From Paenibacillus oenotherae (GTDB taxonomy: Bacteria > Bacillota > Bacilli > Paenibacillales > Paenibacillaceae), in NCBI RefSeq assembly GCF_019443105.1, contig NZ_JAHZIJ010000005.1, positions 1-64,000 of the forward strand: a stretch of DNA of 64,000 nucleotides. The letters are read 5' to 3'. The notes beneath the pieces are model-generated. The model made no database searches. It was not told the DNA's origin and saw nothing but the letters and a program-made list of their open reading frames with translations. The position numbers and the translations under genes were made by a program. Numbering within the stretch: the first letter of the stretch is position 1; every line of letters begins with the position of its first letter. Below, piece after piece: positions 29,772 to 39,378 of the stretch.

Positions 29772-29818
29772 AAAAAAAAAGAAGGCTGCGCCACGATTCC
29801 TTCGCAGCTTCAACCTTC
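29772..29818 (-). terminator. Terminator after ctpB
   Basis: On the minus strand GAAGGTTGAAGCTGCG pairs with CGCAGCCTTC, followed by nine consecutive T (29772-29780). It lies 39 bp after the ctpB stop and overlaps the longest possible reading of the next gene. Confidence 0.92.
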
Positions 29819-29856
29819 TACTTGTTCGACACGGGCTTAATAAAATCCTGCCTGCA

Positions 29857-31329
29857 TTATTGGCCGTTTCCGAGTTTCTCCTTCAGCGTGCTAACCGCCT
29901 TGGCCAGCTGCGCATCATTCTTCTCGTCTTGAATTTTGTCCAGCAGCTTCTCCTCCAGCTTCTCGGCTGTCTTCTTATCCACCTTGCCCGTTGCGGAAAG
30001 ACCGGCCGCCCTCTGGAATGACTTGACGCTCTTCTCCGTTGCAGCACTGAAATATCCATCCTTGCGGTCGGTTTCGTAGCCGAGACCGCTCAGCATAATT
30101 TGCATGCTGCGAATATCTTCACCAATCGTATCCGGCTCTAGCGTCTTCGCTTTAGATAAGCGGGCTACCGTGTAATAATCAGGTGGCAATACTTCTACGT
30201 CAGGCTTCAGCCCTTTCTCGTGCACCCAATTGCCAAGTGGAGTCAACCATTTTGCAATCGTCATTTTCAACAGGCTTCCGTCGCCTGTCGCTTTGTCATA
30301 GCTGACCTGCACGGTGCCTTTACCGAATGACGTCTCACCGACGAGAATCGCGTTCGCGCCTTCCTTCAATGCGCCGGCAAGCACCTCTGAAGCACTCGCA
30401 CTTCCTTTATTCATCAACACCGCAACAGGGTATTTCTTGCCTGTTCCCTTGGACAATGTTTTGTCCCGTTCGCCATCGCGATCCTCAACCTGCACGATTG
30501 GCTGCCCTTTAGGTATGAACGGCTGTGCCACAGAAACAACGACAGGCAGCACACCACCTGGATTGTTCCGCACATCGATAACAAGCCCCTTCATTCCTTG
30601 CTCCTCCAGCTTGGCAAGCTCTTCCTCGAAGCGCTCCCCCGTATTAAGTGAGAATTGACGGATTTCGATAACGCCAACCCCGTCTTCCTTGCGATAGTGA
30701 GCATAGACCGTCTCGTAGTCTATATCATCGCGCACAATTACGAGCTGGATCGGCTGCGACGCTCCCGCTCGCTGGATCGACAGCTTCACCTTGCTTCCTT
30801 TGGGACCACGGATCTTGGCGACTGCATCATTGAGCGTCAGCCCATGAAGCTGCTCTCCATTGACCGATAGCAATACATCCTTGGCCTGCACACCCGCGCG
30901 CTCCGCCGGCGAGCCTTTAATAGGCGAAACAACCGTGACCTTATTATCCACAAGCGTGACTTCTGCACCGATCCCGGTAAATGAGCCTTCCACCGACTCA
31001 GAGAAATGCTGGGCAACATCCTTCTCCATATAGACGGAGTACGGATCGCCGAGCGATTCCATCATGCCTTTAATTGCGCCGTCAAGAACCTTCGTACGAT
31101 CGGTGTCGCGAAAATATTTGGTCTCGATCAGCTCCACAACTGCATTCAGCTTGTTAAGCTCCTTCTCACTGATGGCGACACCTCCGGATTTGTCAGAGGA
31201 GGCTGCGCCTGCAGCGGCACCGCCGCTTTCAAGCAGTATCCAGCGATCAGCAAACGTTAACGTCACCAGTACAGTAGCTGTAATTGTCAGTAAAATAAAC
31301 GCCGCAACTGTGCGTCCCTTGAATTGCAC
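29857..31329 (-). CDS. ctpB: S41 carboxyl-terminal processing protease CtpB-like
   Basis: 490 aa. An N-terminal signal/anchor helix (about 8-26) is followed by a PDZ domain (about 115-195), the S41 protease core and a C-terminal PG_binding_1 domain (about 395-460). The Ser-Lys-Gln triad is intact: Ser312 (GSASASE), Lys337 and Gln341 (GKGTVQ). In B. subtilis CtpB cleaves SpoIVFA to activate pro-SigK processing during sporulation; related proteases trim envelope proteins. The start is GTG with AAGGTGG 8 nt upstream. It lies between the M23 peptidase gene and minJ, as in Bacillus. Confidence 0.93.
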   Translation of the reverse strand: MQFKGRTVAAFILLTITATVLVTLTFADRWILLESGGAAAGAASSDKSGGVAISEKELNKLNAVVELIETKYFRDTDRTKVLDGAIKGMMESLGDPYSVYMEKDVAQHFSESVEGSFTGIGAEVTLVDNKVTVVSPIKGSPAERAGVQAKDVLLSVNGEQLHGLTLNDAVAKIRGPKGSKVKLSIQRAGASQPIQLVIVRDDIDYETVYAHYRKEDGVGVIEIRQFSLNTGERFEEELAKLEEQGMKGLVIDVRNNPGGVLPVVVSVAQPFIPKGQPIVQVEDRDGERDKTLSKGTGKKYPVAVLMNKGSASASEVLAGALKEGANAILVGETSFGKGTVQVSYDKATGDGSLLKMTIAKWLTPLGNWVHEKGLKPDVEVLPPDYYTVARLSKAKTLEPDTIGEDIRSMQIMLSGLGYETDRKDGYFSAATEKSVKSFQRAAGLSATGKVDKKTAEKLEEKLLDKIQDEKNDAQLAKAVSTLKEKLGNGQ

Positions 31330-31461
31330 ACCATCACCACCTTATCATTCAGTACCCGTATATCAGAATACTTCAATCTATTGACCAAGCGCAAATACGA
31401 ACAACTCTCCTAGTATATGACAAGCCGCACCCATTTATTTGCGTTTAGGGTACGGCGTCAT

Positions 31462-31485
31462 AAAAAATTGGGACTTCATCCCATA
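31462..31485 (-). terminator. Weak terminator after the M23 peptidase gene
   Basis: A short stem (TGGGA/TCCCA) followed by ATTTTTTA on the minus strand, immediately after the stop. The short stem suggests partial read-through into ctpB. Confidence 0.5.
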
Positions 31486-31486
31486 T

Positions 31487-32671
31487 TTATCGGAGGTAGG
31501 ACGTCGGATTAACAGGCTGTTCATTCTTGCGGACCTCGAAGTGAAGATGGTTGCCGGTCGATACACCTGTGCTGCCGACCTCGGCAATCTTCTGCCCGCG
31601 CTTGACGGTCTGTCCCTTTTCAACCATAATGCCGTCCTCGCGGATATGGCCGTAAAGAGTCCATAGCCCGGCGCCATGATTGATGATGACACAATAACCA
31701 TAACCGCTCCACCATTGCGCGACAATAACGACACCGGATTCAGCCGCATAGATCGACGTTCCTTTAGGGGCTGCCATATCGATGCCGTTATGCGTCTTTC
31801 TCTTGCCCGTGACAGGATGGATACGGGTTCCGAAGCCCGAGGACAGCGTATAGCTGTCCCTCAGCGGAAGCGCCAGCTTGCCTCCGGTATAATAGGTTTT
31901 CACCTTGCGCTTCTTCTCTTCAAGATCCGCCTCGGCCTTGGCCAGCTTCATGAGCTGCTCTGCCGATTTCTCGCTGATTTCCTCAAGCTCTTCGACTTTC
32001 TCATTATAATGAAGAATCATGACTTCCTTCTCGCTCTCCTTGTTCACCAGGAGCGACTTATAATCTTCGAGCTTGCCGTACATCGCCCGGACTTCTTGAA
32101 GAGAAGTCTCGATTTCCTGCTTCTTCGCAGCAACAAGCTCCTTCTCATGATTATAGTTGTCCAGCAATTCCCGATCCTGGCCCAGGATCGACTTCAGCGC
32201 GTCAAAACGATCCAGGAAATCCGTAAAGCTAGTCGCGCTCATCAGAACATCCAAATAAGAGACAGAGCCCTTCGTATACATTAGGCGAACACGAGATTGC
32301 AGCAGCTTGTCCTGATTGACAATACGCTCCTCCGCCGCCTGCAGTTCTTCCCCCGCCTGAAGCAGCTTGGCCTCACGCGCCTGAATCTGCTGCTGTGTGT
32401 CAAGCATCTGAGTGCCTACCGTATCAATTTGCGCCATAATCTCATTGATTGACTTCGCCGTCTGTTCCTTCTGCGCCAGCACATTTTCACGCTCTTTGTC
32501 GGCGTTGACACGGCTTTGCTTGGCATCGGCCATCTCTTGACGAACCTTGGCCAGTTCTTTATTAATTTTATCCACCTGAGAGGCGGCTTCCCCACCGAAT
32601 GGTTGAAAGATAAAGGCTGCGAATACGATTACGGTCAGGATGGCAAGAGCTTTTCTCACGTTAACCATCAC
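31487..32671 (-). CDS. EnvC-like coiled-coil M23 metallopeptidase
   Basis: 394 aa. A signal peptide (about 1-30) is followed by a long coiled coil (about 31-260, EnvC/PcsB style) and a C-terminal M23/LytM endopeptidase domain (about 270-394). The zinc and catalytic residues are all present (His294, Asp298, His342, His375, His377), so it should be an active peptidoglycan hydrolase rather than a degenerate activator. It abuts ftsX (stop TAG directly followed by the GTG start), implying translational coupling and that FtsEX controls it across the membrane, as for EnvC or PcsB. In B. subtilis FtsEX works with the NlpC/P60 enzyme CwlO instead. Confidence 0.92.
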   Translation of the reverse strand: MMVNVRKALAILTVIVFAAFIFQPFGGEAASQVDKINKELAKVRQEMADAKQSRVNADKERENVLAQKEQTAKSINEIMAQIDTVGTQMLDTQQQIQAREAKLLQAGEELQAAEERIVNQDKLLQSRVRLMYTKGSVSYLDVLMSATSFTDFLDRFDALKSILGQDRELLDNYNHEKELVAAKKQEIETSLQEVRAMYGKLEDYKSLLVNKESEKEVMILHYNEKVEELEEISEKSAEQLMKLAKAEADLEEKKRKVKTYYTGGKLALPLRDSYTLSSGFGTRIHPVTGKRKTHNGIDMAAPKGTSIYAAESGVVIVAQWWSGYGYCVIINHGAGLWTLYGHIREDGIMVEKGQTVKRGQKIAEVGSTGVSTGNHLHFEVRKNEQPVNPTSYLR

Positions 32672-33589
32672 CTACACTTTCAAATATCTGCGCACCGATA
32701 AGATGCTGCCCCAAACTCCAATCAACGTTCCAAGCACGATAAGCGGCACCGATACGATCAAGCTCGCTTCTTTAATGGTTACAAGCTTGAACATCATGAG
32801 ACCCAGCTGGTACTGGGATACTTCAATAAGCTGATAATAGCCGACAAACAACAGAATCACCGTCAGCACAGAGCCGATAATGCCGATCAGCGCTCCTTCT
32901 ATGAAGAAAGGCCAGCGGATAAAGTTGTTGGTTGCACCGACAAGCTTCATAATGCCGATCTCACGCCGACGGGCCAGAATTGTGATCTTGATCGTCGTCG
33001 AGATGAGGAATATCGCAGTAACCGCGAGTCCCAACACAATGACAATGCCGATATTGCGAATCGCATCTGTAACTTTAAAGATCGTCTCGACCGTTCCCTT
33101 GCCATAGTTGATGTCTGTGATGGGCACCGATTGATCCGACTTATTGAGAGCTTCAATCTTCTTCGCGGCAAAAGCGATCTTCTGCGGTTCAAAGACCTCG
33201 ACCGTGAATGAATCAGGCAGAGGATTATTGCTTTCATTGAAGCCGTCCAGCAGCTCAGCGCCGTCCTCGCCGATACTTTCCCTGAGCAGCTCAATCCCCT
33301 CGGACTTAGGCACGAATTCAACCTTGCTAACTTCCGGAATATTGCCGATTTCTGTTTTGAGCTGATCGATCTTGGCCTGCTCTGTCCCAATCTTCAGGAA
33401 CACGCGAATTTGCACCTGGCTCTCTATTTGATCCGCCAGCATGTTGACATTCAGTGCCATCAGCAGAAATACGCCCAGTATAAACAGCGAAATACCTATT
33501 GAGCTGATCGAAGCAAAGGACATCCAGCCATTGCGGATAATATTGAAGACGCCTTCCCTTATATGTCTGGCAAAGGTACTAAATTTCAT
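32672..33589 (-). CDS. ftsX: Cell division protein FtsX (permease-like)
   Basis: 305 aa with the FtsX topology: one helix near residues 25-47, an extracellular domain (about 50-165), then three helices (about 178-205, 225-255, 275-300). It transmits ATP-driven signals from FtsE to the extracytoplasmic hydrolase. The start at 33589 overlaps the end of ftsE by 11 nt and has GGGGAG 8 nt upstream; a longer reading from 33643 would lie inside ftsE. Confidence 0.95.
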   Translation of the reverse strand: MKFSTFARHIREGVFNIIRNGWMSFASISSIGISLFILGVFLLMALNVNMLADQIESQVQIRVFLKIGTEQAKIDQLKTEIGNIPEVSKVEFVPKSEGIELLRESIGEDGAELLDGFNESNNPLPDSFTVEVFEPQKIAFAAKKIEALNKSDQSVPITDINYGKGTVETIFKVTDAIRNIGIVIVLGLAVTAIFLISTTIKITILARRREIGIMKLVGATNNFIRWPFFIEGALIGIIGSVLTVILLFVGYYQLIEVSQYQLGLMMFKLVTIKEASLIVSVPLIVLGTLIGVWGSILSVRRYLKV

Positions 33590-34265
33590 AGCCGTACTCC
33601 CCTCTTGCTTCGTCGCGGGCGATGAGACCGTTCTCGATCGCAATAACGCGTTTGCGGAGGGTATTCACAATCTCTCTGTTATGTGTAGCCATAACAATTG
33701 TCGTTCCCCGGAAATTGATCTCTTCCAGCAAATTCATGATTCCCCATGATGTCTCCGGATCCAGATTGCCTGTAGGCTCATCTGCGACGATGACGGCAGG
33801 GTTGTTCACGATTGCTCTGGCGATCGCCACACGCTGCTGCTCGCCGCCGGACAGCTGTGCCGGAAGGCTGTTATGCTTATTCCGCAAGCCTACCAGCTCC
33901 AGCACCTCCATGGTACGCTTCTTGATGATGCGCCGCGGCGCTTCAATGACTTCCATGGCAAAGGCGATGTTCTCGTAGGCGGTCAGCTTGGGAAGCAGCC
34001 GATAATCCTGGAAAATAACGCCGATATTACGTCTGACGTACGGAATCTTGCGCGGCTTGAGCTTGCCTATATTAAAACCATTAACGGATATTTGCCCCTT
34101 GGTGGGCACTTCCTCACGATAGATAAGCTTCATAAAAGTGGATTTGCCCGCTCCGGACGGACCGACCAAATATACGAATTCATTGCGGTCTATAACAACA
34201 GAAACACCGCGCAGGGCATGTGTACCGTCCGCGTACGTTTTCCATATGTCTTGCAGTTCAATCAC
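33579..34265 (-). CDS. ftsE: Cell division ATP-binding protein FtsE
   Basis: 228-aa ABC ATPase partner of FtsX. Walker A GPSGAGKST (near residue 36), Q-loop region FQDYRLLP, signature LSGGEQQRVAIARA and Walker B VIVADEPTGNLD are all intact. The start codon is GTG, with AGGAT about 10 nt upstream. Its leader contains a 26-bp tandem duplication that repeats this ribosome binding site. First gene of the run ftsE-ftsX-M23 peptidase. Confidence 0.96.
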   Translation of the reverse strand: MIELQDIWKTYADGTHALRGVSVVIDRNEFVYLVGPSGAGKSTFMKLIYREEVPTKGQISVNGFNIGKLKPRKIPYVRRNIGVIFQDYRLLPKLTAYENIAFAMEVIEAPRRIIKKRTMEVLELVGLRNKHNSLPAQLSGGEQQRVAIARAIVNNPAVIVADEPTGNLDPETSWGIMNLLEEINFRGTTIVMATHNREIVNTLRKRVIAIENGLIARDEARGEYGYEI

Positions 34266-34268
34266 ATT

Positions 34269-34320
34269 ATCACATCCTGTAAATAGTCAGCCATATCACA
34301 TCCTGTAGATAGTCAGCCAT
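34269..34320 (-). repeat. 26-bp tandem duplication in the ftsE leader
   Basis: Positions 34269-34294 and 34295-34320 are identical at 25 of 26 bases. Each copy, read on the minus strand, starts with ATGGCTGACTA and ends with AGGATGTGAT. Each thus provides an ATG-initiated mini-ORF and a Shine-Dalgarno-like AGGAT just before ftsE. Confidence 0.85.
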
Positions 34321-34568
34321 TCTTAATTCGACAGAAACTCATGAAATCCTCTACCAAAGCCCCAGTTTCTTCATTTTTCATATTATCGTCCATGTTACAG
34401 AACGCCACTTTAGAAGTACTCCTTCGCTATTTTTCGACAAATGTTCGGATTATTTATTGACGAAATCGTGTTATCAAGACGCTTATCCGAAAAATTCACA
34501 GCGAAGAATTAACATGGTTATTGCCTTCGCATGCATATACATGTAAGAATCGCAGGCCAGGGGTGATG

Positions 34569-36074
34569 ATGCACTTGAAAAGGTCGTACTATGTGTGGAT
34601 AGTGGTTGCGGCGTTGCTGTTCGTTGGCTTGGCGGGCTGGAGATACATATGGGTATATGCCAGCAAGGATACGATACCCGGCGGTGTCGTGCTGCAAGGA
34701 CGCAGCGGTATGGAGGACGGATCTGTCTCACTGGGGAGCAGTACAATCTTTGCAATTGGCGGTCTGACGATCGACGCTGCGCTGGAGCAAATTCAGCATC
34801 GAACCGATGCACTTCGCAATCTTAAGTTCACTCTGCAGGCGAACGGGAAGAAACAAAATAAAACATGGACACTAAGCCAGCTTGGCGTTCACATTGATAC
34901 GAAGGATGCTGCGGCTGTCATCTCGAAGCTAACTGCCGGCAATATGTGGGATAGACTGCAGTACAGACGGCAGTTCCCTGCCAACATCCACTTCGAATTG
35001 CGCTGGAATAAAGAACAGTTCAAAAAGCAGGTTCGCAGCGTATGGGGAATGTTGGATGCGAATGAGCCTGTTAATGCGACACGGACGATCACTTCTGATG
35101 AGAGGATCGTGTATACGCCCCATCAGAATGCATACCGGCTGGATATGAATCGATTATTGATCGAGGCACAGACAGCGCTGGAGAACGCTGCAGCCGAGCA
35201 ATGGGGAGCAGCCGGGGAGGCAGCAGACATCGTACTTCCCCTCCCGCTCAGGACCGTTCAGCCCAATGTGACACTGGAGCGCCTCAAGTCAGAGGGCATC
35301 GAGCGGAAGATTGCCTCCTTCACAACCGACTTCAGCTCAAGCGGCAAAGGACGCACCTACAATGTAAGCATGGTTGCCAAGACACTGAACGATTGGCAGC
35401 TCGCACCGGATGAGGTATTCGATTACCGCAAAGTAATCTCATTGACAAGGGACAAATACGGCTTCCGTGAAGCGCCCGTCATCTTGAATGGAGAACTGGT
35501 GCCGGGAATCGGCGGCGGGATCTGCCAGGTGTCAAGCACGCTGTACAATGCGGCACTGTTGGCCGGGCTTGAGATGGTCGAGCGTCGCAATCACTCTCTC
35601 CCCGTATCCTATCTGCCCAAAGGCCGGGATGCGACCTTCGCGGAGGGAGCGATCAATTTCCGGTTCAAGAATACAACTGGCAAGCATGTCATTATTCGCA
35701 CCTCGACAAGCGGACGCAAGCTGACCGTTATGCTGTTCGGAACGCTGCCGCACAATATCAAATATAAGATTCAATCTGCAACGGTTAAAGTGATTGAGCC
35801 GCCGGTTAAAGAGATCCCGTCCTCCATCGTTCCTGCTGGCGAACGTCTGCTCATGAAGACCGGCAAACCCGGCTATATTATCGAGACGTACCGCATTGCC
35901 CTGCAGGATGGCAAAGAAGTCTCCCGCACCAGAATTTCCCGCGATACGTACAAAGCTCAGCCAACGGTATACAGTATTTCGCCAGAGCATTCCGGTCCGA
36001 GAGCGATAAAGAGTGAGGATGGCCCCGGCAGCCGGAAGCAGCTGCTGGAAGATGGCGTCCGTTCAGAGGATTGA
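34569..36074 (+). CDS. VanW family protein (YoaR-like) with N-terminal membrane anchor
   Basis: 501 aa. An N-terminal hydrophobic helix (about 8-27) is followed by a putative peptidoglycan-binding region (about 40-230, YoaR-like) and a VanW domain (about 265-400; KDKYGFREAPVILNG, PGIGGGICQVSSTLYNAALLAGL, ERRNHSLPVSYLP). A G5-like or tail region completes the protein. VanW domains are common in Firmicute envelope proteins and their biochemical role is not established. ATG 34569 sits 5 nt after AGGGG; an ATG 3 nt earlier is also possible, and the reading upstream to 34521 lacks a site. Transcribed divergently from ftsE. Confidence 0.88.
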   Translation: MHLKRSYYVWIVVAALLFVGLAGWRYIWVYASKDTIPGGVVLQGRSGMEDGSVSLGSSTIFAIGGLTIDAALEQIQHRTDALRNLKFTLQANGKKQNKTWTLSQLGVHIDTKDAAAVISKLTAGNMWDRLQYRRQFPANIHFELRWNKEQFKKQVRSVWGMLDANEPVNATRTITSDERIVYTPHQNAYRLDMNRLLIEAQTALENAAAEQWGAAGEAADIVLPLPLRTVQPNVTLERLKSEGIERKIASFTTDFSSSGKGRTYNVSMVAKTLNDWQLAPDEVFDYRKVISLTRDKYGFREAPVILNGELVPGIGGGICQVSSTLYNAALLAGLEMVERRNHSLPVSYLPKGRDATFAEGAINFRFKNTTGKHVIIRTSTSGRKLTVMLFGTLPHNIKYKIQSATVKVIEPPVKEIPSSIVPAGERLLMKTGKPGYIIETYRIALQDGKEVSRTRISRDTYKAQPTVYSISPEHSGPRAIKSEDGPGSRKQLLEDGVRSED

Positions 36075-36110
36075 GAAACGGCCTATACAAAGGAAATCTC
36101 AACTCCCACT

Positions 36111-36469
36111 TTAAGAAGCTGTGCGATGTGGACTGCCTGCGATCATGGGATTGCCCACGTACTCTCCGCCAGAGGACGATCCGTCATTCAAACGCCGAGG
36201 TATGCGAGATGCTGAATACGAGATGGGAGACTCGAGATTCGAGCTAGGCGAAACATGCGAAACGGCAGCCTTTTTCTCATTTTTGACCCCCTGAAGGTGA
36301 AATTCCTGCCAGCGTGCAGGCATTTCACCTTCATTTCCCCTTATCGGCCGATTTTTTCTCAAATTCATGCTTCATCGCAGGAATATCACCATTATGGCGT
36401 CTTGTAACCGAAAATTCATGCACATTCGCAGGCTTCTTCCTCTGTCACTCTGCCTTCAAAACACTGGGA
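36111..36469 (-). repeat. Dispersed intergenic element, copy B
   Basis: About 359 bp; the inverted partner of 27901-28270. The core hairpin lies at 36293-36332 and is identical to that of copy A. The ends are also shared: AAGAAGCCTGCGAATGTGCA at one side and CAGCTTCTTAA at the other. Compared with copy A it has about eight extra bases near 36225 and lacks the additional small hairpin. It fills most of the 574-bp gap between the VanW gene and argH, which otherwise holds only the argH terminator and about 70 bp of AT-rich sequence. Confidence 0.8.
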
Positions 36470-36536
36470 GAAGAGGTTATCCAGAAAGTCGTTTGGTGAT
36501 TTTTCACAATCCCCCACTAAGTCCCCATATATAACG

Positions 36537-36583
36537 AAAAGATGCTTCCAGTTCCACTTTTTAGTGGTTTGGAGGCATCTTTT
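36537..36583 (-). terminator. Terminator of the arginine operon (after argH)
   Basis: Long interrupted stem (36537-36558 with 36563-36583) with an inner CCACT/AGTGG helix, ending TTTTCGTTAT on the minus strand, about 65 bp past argH. Confidence 0.75.
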
Positions 36584-36648
36584 AACATTATTCGGGACTG
36601 AATTATTGGATATTGGACTTTTCGGATAGCCCCTATATGGACATGCTT

Positions 36649-38064
36649 CTATTGGCTGCGCTCGATATATTCCGCTGTCCAGGCCGCGGTCTGCTGGAGC
36701 TCGCTCTCGGCGCGTCCGATTGCTTCGGCAACCTGAGAACGGGCAGTTCCGCCATATACGTTGCGGGCGTTAACGACCTGCTCAGGCTGCAGCACCGCGT
36801 AGATGCTGTCATCAAACAGCGAGGAGAATTGCTTGAATTCCTCCAGCTTGAGATCCAGCAAATATTTGCCCTGCTGGATGCAGTACAGCACCGTCTTGCC
36901 GATCACCTCATGCGCCTGGCGGAACGGAAGCCCCTTGCCCACGAGGAAGTCTGCAATGTCTGTCGCGTTCGAGAAATCCTGATTCACAGCCTGACGCATC
37001 CGATCCTTGTCTACTTTCATCGTAGCGATCATAGGCGCAAACAGCTGAAGTGCGCCCTGCAGTGTGCGTACCGTATCGAACATGCCTTCCTTGTCTTCCT
37101 GCATGTCCTTGTTGTACGCCAGCGGCAGTGACTTCAATACAGTCAGCAGGCCAACCAGATTGCCGTACACCCGTCCTGTCTTGCCGCGGACAAGCTCCGG
37201 CACGTCCGGATTTTTCTTCTGCGGCATAATGCTGCTGCCTGTGCAGAAGGCGTCATCCAGCTCCACAAAATGAAATTCTGTGCTGGACCACATAATAAGC
37301 TCTTCGCTCAGGCGCGAGAGGTGCATCATAATGATCGATGCATGGGAGAGAAACTCAAGGATAAAGTCGCGGTCACTTACCGCATCCAGGCTGTTCTCAT
37401 ACACCCGGTCGAATTTGAGCTGGCTGGCTACAAAGTGGCGGTCGATCGGGAAGGTAGTTCCTGCCAGAGCGCCTGCTCCCAGCGGCAGCATATTGATACG
37501 TTTGTAGCTGTCCTGCAGGCGCTCGATATCGCGCCCGAACATCGACACATAAGCCATCAGATGATGGGCGAACAGTATCGGCTGCGCGCGCTGAAGGTGC
37601 GTATAGCCCGGCAGAATCGTATCCAGATTCGCTTTAGCCTGCTCTACAAGCGCGGATTGCAGCTTATGCAGCAGCCCGACGAACTCAACGACACGCTTGC
37701 GAAGATAGAGATGCATATCTGTCGCGACCTGGTCGTTGCGGCTTCGTCCGGTATGCAGCTTCCCACCGACTGATCCGATATCGTCGATCAGCGTTTTCTC
37801 GATATTCATATGAATATCTTCATCCGAGATGGAAAATTCAATATCGTTGCGTTTAATCCGCTGCAGCACCCGGTGAAGGCCTTCCTTGATTGTATCCACA
37901 TCTTCCGCAGGCAGAATGCCCTGCTTGCCCAGCATCGTTACATGCGCCAGGCTGCCCTGAACATCTTCCTCGGCCAGCTCCTTGTCAAACATGATCGATG
38001 CTGTATATTCCTCTACCAGCTGGTCGGTTTTTTTCGTAAAACGTCCGCCCCACAATTTGCTCAC
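36649..38064 (-). CDS. argH: Argininosuccinate lyase
   Basis: Last step of arginine synthesis: argininosuccinate to arginine and fumarate. 471 aa, fumarase/aspartase superfamily. Signature [12 protein letters not shown] with the catalytic Ser loop near residue 280; HTGRSRNDQ near 105; [12 protein letters not shown]-type motif [12 protein letters not shown] near 152. Starts MSKLWGGRF as in most homologues. Seventh and last gene of argCJBDFGH, 42 bp after argG. Confidence 0.98.
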   Translation of the reverse strand: MSKLWGGRFTKKTDQLVEEYTASIMFDKELAEEDVQGSLAHVTMLGKQGILPAEDVDTIKEGLHRVLQRIKRNDIEFSISDEDIHMNIEKTLIDDIGSVGGKLHTGRSRNDQVATDMHLYLRKRVVEFVGLLHKLQSALVEQAKANLDTILPGYTHLQRAQPILFAHHLMAYVSMFGRDIERLQDSYKRINMLPLGAGALAGTTFPIDRHFVASQLKFDRVYENSLDAVSDRDFILEFLSHASIIMMHLSRLSEELIMWSSTEFHFVELDDAFCTGSSIMPQKKNPDVPELVRGKTGRVYGNLVGLLTVLKSLPLAYNKDMQEDKEGMFDTVRTLQGALQLFAPMIATMKVDKDRMRQAVNQDFSNATDIADFLVGKGLPFRQAHEVIGKTVLYCIQQGKYLLDLKLEEFKQFSSLFDDSIYAVLQPEQVVNARNVYGGTARSQVAEAIGRAESELQQTAAWTAEYIERSQ

Positions 38065-38106
38065 TGAAGGTACACTCCTTTATTCGCTAACGCGCTTGCT
38101 GCTTGT

Positions 38107-39345
38107 CTATTGCTTTTTGCTCTGCTCGACGCCCGACGATACTTTCAAGCGCAGTGCATTCAGACGGATAAAGCCAGTTGCATCGCCTTGATCGTAGGCT
38201 TGGGAAGGATCGGCCTCCATCGTAGCAATATCCGGATTGTACAAGCTGACCGGACTCTTGACGCCTGCGCCGATAATATTCCCTTTGTACAGCTTCAAGC
38301 GGACTACACCGCTGACATTCTTCTGGCTTTCCGTCACGAGCGCCTGCATCGCAAGACGCTCCGGCGCGAACCAGAAGCCGTTGTATACAAGCGTTGCATA
38401 TTTTGCAATCAGTGAATCGCGCAGGTGCATGACCTCACGGTCCATTGTGAGCGACTCCATTTTGCGATGTGCAGTGAATAGAATGGATCCGCCCGGAGTC
38501 TCATAGACGCCGCGGCTCTTCATCCCTACGAAACGGTTCTCCACCATATCGACACGGCCAATGCCGTGCTTGCCGCCGAGATCATTGAGCTTCTCCATCA
38601 CTGCAAGCGGGCTGAGCTTCTCACCGTTGATCGCTACACAGTTGCCCGCTTCAAACGTCAGCTCGATATACTCGGCTTGATCCGGAGCATCCTCAGGAGA
38701 TACGCTCAGAACGAACATGTCCTTGTTGGAATCCGCGCTTGGATCAAACCATGGATCTTCCAGCATACCGCTCTCAAAGCTGATATGAAGCAGGTTCCGG
38801 TCCATGGAATACGGCTTGGCAGCCGATGCTTGTACAGGAATGTTATGCTTCTCGGCATAGGCAATCATCTCTGCACGGCCCGGGAATTCCTCTCGGAACT
38901 GCTCGCTGCGCCATGGCGCGATCACTTGAATATCCGGCGCAAGCGCAGCAGCCGTCAGCTCAAAGCGAACCTGGTCATTGCCCTTGCCTGTTGCGCCATG
39001 CGCAATCGCCGTTGCGCCTTCAGCGCGGGCAATGTCTACCATCCGCTTCGCGATCAGCGGGCGGGCAATCGATGTGCCAAGCAGGTATTGTCCTTCATAC
39101 AGGGCTCCGGCCTGGAACATCGGGTAGATGAAATCTTGTGCGAATTCGTCGCGCAGATCATCGATATACACCTTGGAAGCTCCGGTTGCAAGCGCCTTGG
39201 CCTCCAGACCGTCCAGCTCATCCTTCTGTCCGATGTCTGCGGTGAATGCGATAATTTCCGCATCATAGGTTTCTTTCAGCCATTTGAGAATAACGGACGT
39301 ATCCAGACCGCCCGAGTATGCAAGTACGATTTTTTCCTTAGCCAT
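38107..39345 (-). CDS. argG: Argininosuccinate synthase
   Basis: Condenses citrulline and aspartate with ATP. 412 aa. The N-terminal ATP pyrophosphatase loop AYSGGLDTS is at residue ~9; the [26 protein letters not shown] segment near 100-130 shows the citrulline/aspartate-binding motifs. I start at ATG 39345 ([13 protein letters not shown]), which has AAGGAG upstream; the ORF extends seven codons further without an RBS. 33 bp after argF. Confidence 0.97.
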   Translation of the reverse strand: MAKEKIVLAYSGGLDTSVILKWLKETYDAEIIAFTADIGQKDELDGLEAKALATGASKVYIDDLRDEFAQDFIYPMFQAGALYEGQYLLGTSIARPLIAKRMVDIARAEGATAIAHGATGKGNDQVRFELTAAALAPDIQVIAPWRSEQFREEFPGRAEMIAYAEKHNIPVQASAAKPYSMDRNLLHISFESGMLEDPWFDPSADSNKDMFVLSVSPEDAPDQAEYIELTFEAGNCVAINGEKLSPLAVMEKLNDLGGKHGIGRVDMVENRFVGMKSRGVYETPGGSILFTAHRKMESLTMDREVMHLRDSLIAKYATLVYNGFWFAPERLAMQALVTESQKNVSGVVRLKLYKGNIIGAGVKSPVSLYNPDIATMEADPSQAYDQGDATGFIRLNALRLKVSSGVEQSKKQ

Positions 39346-39378
39346 CTCTGTTTCAAGCTCCTTCATATGAATAATAAG

